Source of the DNA: Oscillospiraceae bacterium
GTDB lineage: Bacteria > Bacillota > Clostridia > Oscillospirales > Acutalibacteraceae
Assembly: GCA_015065925.1 (NCBI GenBank)
Contig: SVPL01000001.1
Span: 1-64,000 of the forward strand
Reading direction: 5' to 3'
DNA: 64,000 bases
Positions 40,482 through 47,600 of the stretch are shown piece by piece. The notes under the pieces are model-generated. The model searched no databases. It was not told the origin of the DNA and saw only the letters and a list, made by a program, of their open reading frames with translations. The position numbers were made by a program, and so were the translations under genes. Every line of letters begins with the position of its first letter. Within the stretch, counting starts at the first letter, position 1.

Positions 40482-41456
40482 TTAATTTTGAAAAGTTATT
40501 TTTTCGTCCTTTACTAAATCATAAAAAATAAGGTTACTGCTATTCAGATTTTCCCTTTTCATATCCACCGCCGTTATGCTTCTGTTTTGGTAGGTGGTGT
40601 AATAATATACCCCTGTAAAGGTGCTCAAACAGCTTGAATAAAGGGTATATTCAAATTTACCTTTTTCTACTTCGGTAACCCCGTTTTGTTGCTCTACCGA
40701 GGTTAAAATATGAAAAAATTGTCCTATTTCATCAGTTTCTTGGCTACCGCAAACCGAATTTTCCTTTATAAATGCCGCCCTAACAAAGCGTGAGGGAGAG
40801 GACATATCTCCAGGCAACCCCCACCCGCCCAATCCAAGACTGTAAGGCTTAGCTTTTATGCGGGGCGAAAAGGTTTTTTCGGGATTTTTGGGAGAGAGCT
40901 TGGAATAATTTTGAAGGAGCAACATTTGTTGTTCAAAGGGCGGATTATTTGTTAAAACTCCCAAGGGATTACGGTGGACTTTAATTCCGCCTTCCATTGG
41001 CTCTAAAACCAATGAATCGGTTTTATCGCTTATCATCCAATGAAGGGGAGAGTTTGGCAAATCAGCGCTGAAACTAACATCCACAAGGTTAAGGGCTTTA
41101 ACAGCCTGTTCTACCTCATCCACCCAACCAAAGCTCCCCAAAATCCAAGGAATTAGCTCAAAAGGAGCTATATTGATTTTGCCTTTTTCTACCCTATAAT
41201 ATCGGGCATTATTAGGAAAATTAAGTGCGGCTACGGCAAGACCTTTTTCATTCATAGCGTCATAATAAAGGGGGAAACCATCCTCCACCGTCGCCATACC
41301 AATAATGGAGTAATGATTTTTTTGGCTTTCTTCCATACGAAAATTAAGGCAGAAATTACGGGGTGTTATAACAATCTGCTCATTATAATTATAATAAAGG
41401 TCTAAATTTCTGCCAAAATAATGATTTTTAGCACTAAAGCTTATTGCTGTACACAT
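40482..41456 (-). CDS. Linear amide C-N hydrolase (choloylglycine/bile-salt hydrolase family)
   Basis: 324 aa from MCTAISFSAKNHYFGRNLD (41456); the tracked ORF starts nine codons earlier, but Cys2 must be the N-terminal nucleophile. AGGGTGATG precedes it. Residues matching the catalytic set are visible: Cys2, Arg16 and Asp19 in GRNLD, Asn in ALNFPNNARY, Asn in VLTNNPP, and Arg in SPSRFVRAAF. These are shared by bile-salt hydrolases and penicillin V acylases. A gut origin makes bile-acid deconjugation plausible; an N-acyl amide substrate is also possible. Cytoplasmic: no signal peptide. Confidence 0.92.
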   Translation of the reverse strand: MCTAISFSAKNHYFGRNLDLYYNYNEQIVITPRNFCLNFRMEESQKNHYSIIGMATVEDGFPLYYDAMNEKGLAVAALNFPNNARYYRVEKGKINIAPFELIPWILGSFGWVDEVEQAVKALNLVDVSFSADLPNSPLHWMISDKTDSLVLEPMEGGIKVHRNPLGVLTNNPPFEQQMLLLQNYSKLSPKNPEKTFSPRIKAKPYSLGLGGWGLPGDMSSPSRFVRAAFIKENSVCGSQETDEIGQFFHILTSVEQQNGVTEVEKGKFEYTLYSSCLSTFTGVYYYTTYQNRSITAVDMKRENLNSSNLIFYDLVKDEKITFQN

Positions 41457-41472
41457 TTTCATCACCCTATGT

Positions 41473-41516
41473 ATTATACCCAAATACTTGACAAAGTTTA
41501 ATATTTATAATATCAT
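41473..41516. promoter_or_regulatory. Divergent promoters of nadE (+) and the choloylglycine-hydrolase gene (-)
   Basis: Plus strand: TTGACA (41488-41493), 17 nt, TATCAT (41511-41516), about 40 nt before nadE. Minus strand: perfect TATAAT (41473-41478) with a poor -35 (TTAAAC). The promoters interleave, so transcription of the two genes may interfere. A short palindrome TCACA/TGTGA (41528-41546) sits in the nadE leader. Confidence 0.7.
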
Positions 41517-41558
41517 AATATAAATTGTCACATACTATATTTGTGAAAGGTTGATTTT

Positions 41559-42284
41559 ATGTTTAATGCCGAAAAAATTAAGAATGAATGTGTAGAATGG
41601 ATACGGGATTTTTTTGAAAAAAACGGTGCTGACTGCAATGCGGTTGTGGGAATTTCGGGCGGTAAGGATAGCTCCATTGTGGCGGCGCTATGCGTAGAAG
41701 CATTGGGCAAAGACCGCGTTATTGGTGTGCTTATGCCGCAAGGAGAGCAACAGGATATTGATATGGCTTATTTGCTTGTTAACCACCTTGGTATTAAGCA
41801 TTTTGAGGTTAATATTAAGGATGCGGTTGACGGGATACTTAAAAATATGCCTGCTAATCTTGAAATCACCCCTCAAGCAGTACAAAACCTGCCACCAAGA
41901 ATAAGAATGTCCACCCTTTATGCCGTTTCACAATGCTGTAACGGAAGGGTTGCAAACACCTGCAATCTTTCGGAGGATTGGGTTGGATATTCCACCCGTT
42001 ACGGTGATTCGGTTGGAGATTTTTCCCCCATTTCACATATGACCGTAACCGAAATTAAAGAGATTGGCTACCTTTTGGGATTACCAAAAGAATTGGTAGA
42101 TAAAACCCCTATTGACGGACTTTGCGGTAAATCGGACGAGGAAAATTTAGGCTTCACCTATGCCGAGCTTGATGTTTACATTCGCACGGGCGAAATTGCC
42201 GACAAGGCTAAAAAAGAAATAATTGATAAAAAGCATAAGGCAAACCTGTTTAAGCTTGAGCTTATGCCAAGCTTTAAAATTTAA
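41559..42284 (+). CDS. nadE: NH3-dependent NAD+ synthetase
   Basis: A 241-aa ATP-pyrophosphatase-fold enzyme that amidates nicotinate adenine dinucleotide. The PP-loop VVGISGGKDSSIVAALCVEA, the ammonia/substrate segment CNLSEDWVGYSTRYGDSVGDFSPI and GLCGKSDEENLGF are intact. No glutaminase domain, so ammonia is the nitrogen donor unless a separate glutaminase exists. It completes, 33 kb away, the pathway begun by nadABC; nadD is not in the window. AAAGGTTGAT precedes the ATG. The stop codon lies within the palindrome that begins the 89-bp tandem repeat. Confidence 0.95.
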   Translation: MFNAEKIKNECVEWIRDFFEKNGADCNAVVGISGGKDSSIVAALCVEALGKDRVIGVLMPQGEQQDIDMAYLLVNHLGIKHFEVNIKDAVDGILKNMPANLEITPQAVQNLPPRIRMSTLYAVSQCCNGRVANTCNLSEDWVGYSTRYGDSVGDFSPISHMTVTEIKEIGYLLGLPKELVDKTPIDGLCGKSDEENLGFTYAELDVYIRTGEIADKAKKEIIDKKHKANLFKLELMPSFKI

Positions 42285-42460
42285 CGCTAAGCGTTTTTAT
42301 TGCGGGATGGTTTTTATCATTTGGCTAAACCTCGTTCCGCGCCCTGAAGGTAACAGGTAAATTGTAGTTTGAACGCTAAGCGTTTTTATTGCGGGATGGT
42401 TTTTATCTTTTGGCTAAACCTCGTTCCGCGCCCTGAAGGTAACAGGTAAATTGTAGTTTG
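42283..42460. repeat. 89-bp perfect tandem duplication (two units, one mismatch)
   Basis: Units 42283-42371 and 42372-42460 differ at a single base (ATCATTTGG versus ATCTTTTGG). Each starts with the palindrome AACGCTAAGCGTT followed by Ts, a possible weak terminator for nadE. Each contains TTTATTGCGGGAT, 21 nt, CCTCGTTCCGCGCCC, the reverse complement of the element at 27542-27590. Confidence 0.93.
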
Positions 42461-42691
42461 AAAGGCGTTTCGCCTTTCAAACGCGTAGGGAACAACCAAT
42501 GTGTTGTTCCGTATAATTACCGCATTTTTTAGGAACGGCACGCTGGCCGTTCCCTGCATCTGTCTGATATAATCACATCGTTAACCCCCAATTTATCGCT
42601 AACTATATGGACGCGGGGTAAAGTTATGCCAGACACACAAATTATGTCGTCATTGGATGAAACGCCACGCGTTTCAACCCCCAATTTATCG
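42456..42691. repeat. Composite palindromic intergenic repeat, copy B, with extension
   Basis: The 12-bp hairpin GTTTGAAAGGCG/CGCCTTTCAAAC (42456-42482) and the element 42485-42557 match copy A at 38064-38166 almost base for base; the right end reads GTTCCCTGC instead of GTTCCCTAC. Beyond it, AACCCCCAATTTATCG occurs twice (42583-42598 and 42676-42691), separated by a hairpin GAAACGC/GCGTTTC at 42659-42675. No coding frame. With the tandem repeat and terminator this accounts for the 517-bp gap. Confidence 0.9.
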
Positions 42692-42720
42692 ATTTAATAA
42701 TTAATTTTCAAATTATTCTA

Positions 42721-42760
42721 AAAAAGCTGTCAGAAGCGATTGCCTCTGACAGCTTTTTTT
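42721..42760. terminator. Bidirectional terminator between nadE and the glycosidase gene
   Basis: AAAAAGCTGTCAGA and TCTGACAGCTTTTTTT arms around a 10-nt loop between convergent genes. Confidence 0.92.
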
Positions 42761-42801
42761 AAAATTTGTAAATCTAGGGGTAATTTACAATTTTTTATTT
42801 A

Positions 42802-44682
42802 TTAGCCTTTAACGCCTGTGTAAATTGTAACTGAACCTGCAGGAACAACATCTGTAAACTTATCCTTAACATTTGCAAAGGTTTTGTCTGCATCTGCAAG
42901 CCTTGCAGCAGTTGTAGCAATGTTAGTGTTAACATTGTTAATATGGCGATAAAGTGTTTGGTAAATAGCCTTATCAAACTCAACATAAATGGTATAATCT
43001 TCAATACCTGCGTTAACTACAGTAATTGTCCAGCTACCATCCTCAAGCTGAGCAGCACCAACGTGAATATCGGATGCCTCCCACTGAAGCTCATCATTAT
43101 TGGTTCTGTAGGATTTACCGTTTTGATAACCGTTGTACTTAGCAAACAAGCCTGTGGAATAATACTGTCTTCTTGGGATTGAAGAAACGAAAAGGGACGG
43201 AGCTGAACCGCAAGCGTGAATACCGTTTACGAACTCACCGCTGGTGTTGGTTTGGTCGGTCCAAAGCTGGTCAAATATCTGCCAGAGTGAGATATTATTA
43301 ATACCTCTTTGCTGAGCAATAATACCGCCAACCGCCATTTGCAAGCCTGCCCAAGGACTATCAACACCAAGCTTAGCGTTTTCAGAACGGCAGTAGAACT
43401 CGTCTACCCAGAATTCAACATTTTTGAATTCGCCTACATCCTTAAGGGGCTGTACATAGGACTCAAATACGGGGTCAATAAGGTCAAAATAGGTATTGTT
43501 GGAAGCATCAGGAGCTTGGGGATAGAAGTGAGCTGTCCAAACATCAAACATATCAATTAAGTCACGCTCTAACATATAACGGAGAAGACCGTCGCCGTGC
43601 TTAATAGAACCCTGGTTGGGGCCAACATGCTCAACCATATCATAAACACCGCGATCTTTAAGCCTCTTTTGAATGGTCTGTACAATGAAGATGTATTCAT
43701 CAGGCTCACCACCCTCATAGCCGTAGGCGGGATCGTTTTCATTAGGCATATGAATAGATGTAGTAGTAGCATAAGAAGGCTCAGTAAAGTAGAGCAAGTG
43801 GCTGATATTGTGAATACCACGGGCCTTAGCCTCTAAAAGAAGCTGAGCGTGTGCTTCACCCAAACGGAGGCTTTCCTTAGCCATACGCTTGTATTCATCA
43901 TATTTACTTTCTTTATTTTTAAGGGTTGCAAAATATCTATTAACATATTCTTCGGCGTATTTTTCATAACCCTTTGTTTCACCGTAAAAGTCGTTAGGAT
44001 AGTTCTCAGATTTGGTAATATAACCATGCTCATCAATAGAGCCGCTTACAAGGTGGGTGTGACAGCCTAAGTGCCAACCTACAGACTGAACAACGCTGAT
44101 GCCACGCTCTTGAAGATTACGGCAGTAGTTCCAGTAATAGGTTTGACGGTCAGCATCCCAGTTCCAACCACCCGAAACGTTATCCCATGCCCAGAGGGTG
44201 GTGTAACGGGTACGGCAGAAGCGCACACCCGAATCCACCAAACGGGAAAGCTCTAAATCCATCATTTCATCGGTATAAACACGGCCTGTTTGGTCATCAA
44301 GCATATGACCAAAGGCGTGATAAACAGATGAACTCATACCGCGGTATTCGGTATTAATAGGGGCTTCGCCATTGTAAATATGAAGGCTTTCTTCAACGGG
44401 TTCGTCAGAATAATCATAATCATCACTATCATCATAATCATCACTATCATCGTAATCATCATAATAATCGGAATCGTCTTCGCCGTCAATGGGCTCATCA
44501 TATTCTTCGGGTTCTTCTTCATCGCCATCCGAAGGCTCATCATTTACTGCCGAATCCTCAGAAGATACGGGAGGTTCAGAAGAAGTGTCATTGCCACTAT
44601 CAGAACAAGCGCCTAAAAGTGATACTGCCATAAAAAGGCAAAGAATTAAGCAAATAAGTTTAATTAATTTACTATTACGCAT
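42802..44682 (-). CDS. Surface glycosidase-like lipoprotein (TIM barrel), family unassigned
   Basis: About 626 aa from the ATG at 44682 (AAGGAAGG upstream; the tracked start is a GTG inside the ribosome site). Lipobox VSLLGAC. Residues about 40-90 are an extremely acidic Asp/Tyr/Ser linker (YDDYDDSDDYDDSDDYD). The remainder reads as a (beta/alpha)8 barrel of the GH39/GH-A type: candidate acid/base Glu in LLYFTEPSY and nucleophile Glu in EFWVDEFYCR, plus a C-terminal beta domain. Endo- or exo-activity on an unknown polysaccharide is likely. Its ATG overlaps the end of the 1860-aa gene by 8 nt, so the two are translationally coupled and probably work together. Confidence 0.82.
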   Translation of the reverse strand: MRNSKLIKLICLILCLFMAVSLLGACSDSGNDTSSEPPVSSEDSAVNDEPSDGDEEEPEEYDEPIDGEDDSDYYDDYDDSDDYDDSDDYDYSDEPVEESLHIYNGEAPINTEYRGMSSSVYHAFGHMLDDQTGRVYTDEMMDLELSRLVDSGVRFCRTRYTTLWAWDNVSGGWNWDADRQTYYWNYCRNLQERGISVVQSVGWHLGCHTHLVSGSIDEHGYITKSENYPNDFYGETKGYEKYAEEYVNRYFATLKNKESKYDEYKRMAKESLRLGEAHAQLLLEAKARGIHNISHLLYFTEPSYATTTSIHMPNENDPAYGYEGGEPDEYIFIVQTIQKRLKDRGVYDMVEHVGPNQGSIKHGDGLLRYMLERDLIDMFDVWTAHFYPQAPDASNNTYFDLIDPVFESYVQPLKDVGEFKNVEFWVDEFYCRSENAKLGVDSPWAGLQMAVGGIIAQQRGINNISLWQIFDQLWTDQTNTSGEFVNGIHACGSAPSLFVSSIPRRQYYSTGLFAKYNGYQNGKSYRTNNDELQWEASDIHVGAAQLEDGSWTITVVNAGIEDYTIYVEFDKAIYQTLYRHINNVNTNIATTAARLADADKTFANVKDKFTDVVPAGSVTIYTGVKG

Positions 44683-47600
44683 TTTCTGCACCTTCCTTTC
44701 TTTTTCTTATAAGCATTAAAACTGCGCTTGCAACAACTGCAAGAACAATGGTGATTACAGGAAGTGCAAGGCTATCACCTGTGGAAGGTGAGCTGCCGTC
44801 GCCAACAATGTCACCTGTTTCGCCTGCGGGACCTTTATAATAAGGCTGGTCACCATAACCGCCGTTAATTACGGTTGATGCAGACTTAAGATTATCATAA
44901 TCATAAGGAACATAGTTGGTATAATCGTTAGGATCGAAGCGATAACCATATTCAGATGTAAAGAGCATTACGCTATCAATATCCAATGCGCCTTCTTTAA
45001 CATCGATGGTAAGGTATGCTACATCACCATCAGTTGTAAACTTAAAGGCAGAACGCTTCCAGCCTGTATTTTCGCTGTCAAATTCAACAACAGATGCAAT
45101 TTCATCATCACGGTTAAGGTAATATTCAGTACCCTTACTGTCAAGTGTGATACCGATAGAGCCAACAGTCTTAGCGGTACCGCGAACAGAAGCGGCAAAG
45201 TAATATTCCTTGTTGGGTTGAATAGTTACGGGGATAACATAGTGAGTGCCACCCTCTGCACGGAGGAATTTTTCACCCTTAAGAGCATTGCCCTTAACTA
45301 TTTTAGCGGTTGAGGGAAGGGTTCCCCAATCCTTATTGGATGCAGGACTTTCAAAGCCTTCATTTTTAACCGCATTGTAAAGATGCTCACAATAGGTGAT
45401 TTTGGCATTTTCTTCCATAACCATAGGAGGAGTGATTTCAATTACAATGTCATCAACATAGAAGTCACCAGCAGTGCTACCTGCAACGCTATTGATTTTT
45501 GCTTTAAATACTGCGTAGGTGGTATTGTTAACATAGAATGCAATACTCTGCCACTCAGCAGTTTTAGACATATGCTCAAAGCCTGTATCTGCGCCGTAGG
45601 TACCGCTGTATTCAGGAGCAAGACCTACAAATCCGCCCTGCTTACCTTCTACAATCTTAACCTTCATACTAACCTTAATACTGTTACCAATACCCGGTTG
45701 ATATGAAAGGTATGCTTCGTTAAAGAAGTTGTTTGCACCATCAAGAAGCTCGTTATATGTGAACTTAAGAGCTCTTCTGCCTGAATAAACATATGGATCA
45801 TTATCATCTGTGGCGGTATATAATGAATATACACTTGTATCGGTAGCCGAGGTTAAATCAAAACGCTCAGATTCAAAGTCGATATACTCAACAACAGAAC
45901 CTGCGGTTTGTTTTTCTTTAACGATTGAAAGGTCATCAATCATCGCGCCGTCTTCCAAAGCCTTTAAAGCAACGTTAACAGACTTATGAACACCTGTATA
46001 GAGCTTATAGAAATACTTGGTCCATTCGGTGCCATCAACCTCTACATAGCTCTTAGAGGAAATGAAGTTTTTAATATTAACATCAAACTTAGCCAAATCC
46101 TGTGCGGCTGCAAGAACCTTGCCCTTAGCCTTAAAGGATACGGTGTAAGCGGAATAATCTTTTACAGCTACATTCTGATAAACAGATTCATTTTTATTAA
46201 GGGCTAAAGCGTTGTTATCAGCCTCGGTAACAACTGTACCGTCGCCAATCCAACCTGATTTTCCATCATCCAAGCCACCATTCAAAATGTCGTCATTGGA
46301 AGCGTATCTGTAAAGGGAAAGATTATCAATATAAAGTCTATCTTTAAAGCCGTCCAAGGTTTCTGCGTTAAAGCGAATTGCAAAGGTTGCCGCGGTGTTA
46401 GCGCCTGAATTGAAGTACATATCTATTCTGTTCCAACCGCTGTTTGAAGCAACAAGCTTTTGTGAAGTAAATATTGTACCTGCGGTGCTTAAGCCTTCAT
46501 CTTGCTCACCAATAATGGCAAGGCTATCAACCTTTGCCTTGTCGTTGGTGTCGGGCTGGTTAATGTAGAAGGAAAGTCTGTAGGTTGAATTAGGAACCAA
46601 GCCTGTTAAGGGAAGAAGGCTGTTTCTGTAACGAGCATTAATCATAAGAGATTTACTGCCCTCATAAGCAACCATATTGGTTACACCGGCTCCACACCAA
46701 TCACAGGGGTATTGGGTATCCTTAAAGAACCAACCGGGGATTTCACCGTTTTCGAATGTACCGTCCTTGCCGTTCATTGCAAACAAATCGGTAGCAGGCT
46801 TGTTGTAACCGTCAAACTTTGCCAAGAGAACAAAATCGTCATTAGCTACGAAGGTGTAGTTTGCATCATTGGATATAAGTGTTCCACCCATATCAAACCA
46901 ACCTACAAAGGTGTTGCCCTCTAAAGGTGTAGCGGAAACGGTAACCTCTGAGCCTATAGGAACATTCTTAGAATTAAAGTTTGCGGAAACGGTACCACCA
47001 AGGTCTGCGGAATAGCTTCCCTTAATACCTTTATAAATAACGAAATCGTCCATATAAAGTTTAGCGCTTTTACCGCTAAAGTTTACCCAAAGAGTTACAT
47101 CAGTTACATCATCAGTAGTGGTGAAAAGAACTTCTACTTTCTCCCACTTATCCCAACAGTTAACCTGAGCGTCAAGAGCACCCAAACCTGTAGCAGATGA
47201 AACAGATGCATAATTACCCTTATCATTCAGGTAAACTGCTTCTTTACCCTTAGGAAGAATAAAAGCATTAGAAACAACCTTGGGGTTTGAGTCACCGTCG
47301 GTACTTTGTGAACCTGTAATATATGCATAGAAGCTAACGATATACTCGGTATTAGGCTCAAGACCTTCAATATCCAAACCGGTTAAACGGTAAGGTATAT
47401 TATTAACAACGGACTTTTCGCCTGTGTGAGCTCTTTCATTTGTAACAGAAAGGGTTAAGGAAGTATCTGTTCTATATGTGGTATCAACATACCATGGGGA
47501 ATTATTATTAAATTTAGGGGTATTATTATTGTTGTAGCTAGCCAAAACCTGACCGTTTTGATAATACTCTAAACCGCCGTTAGGAATGGTACCTGGGGTG

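Noticed and set aside
42283-42691. Repeat cluster as an insertion sequence
   Set aside because: No transposase frame or fragment; the longest inverted ends are 9 bp, so I call it a non-coding repeat family only.
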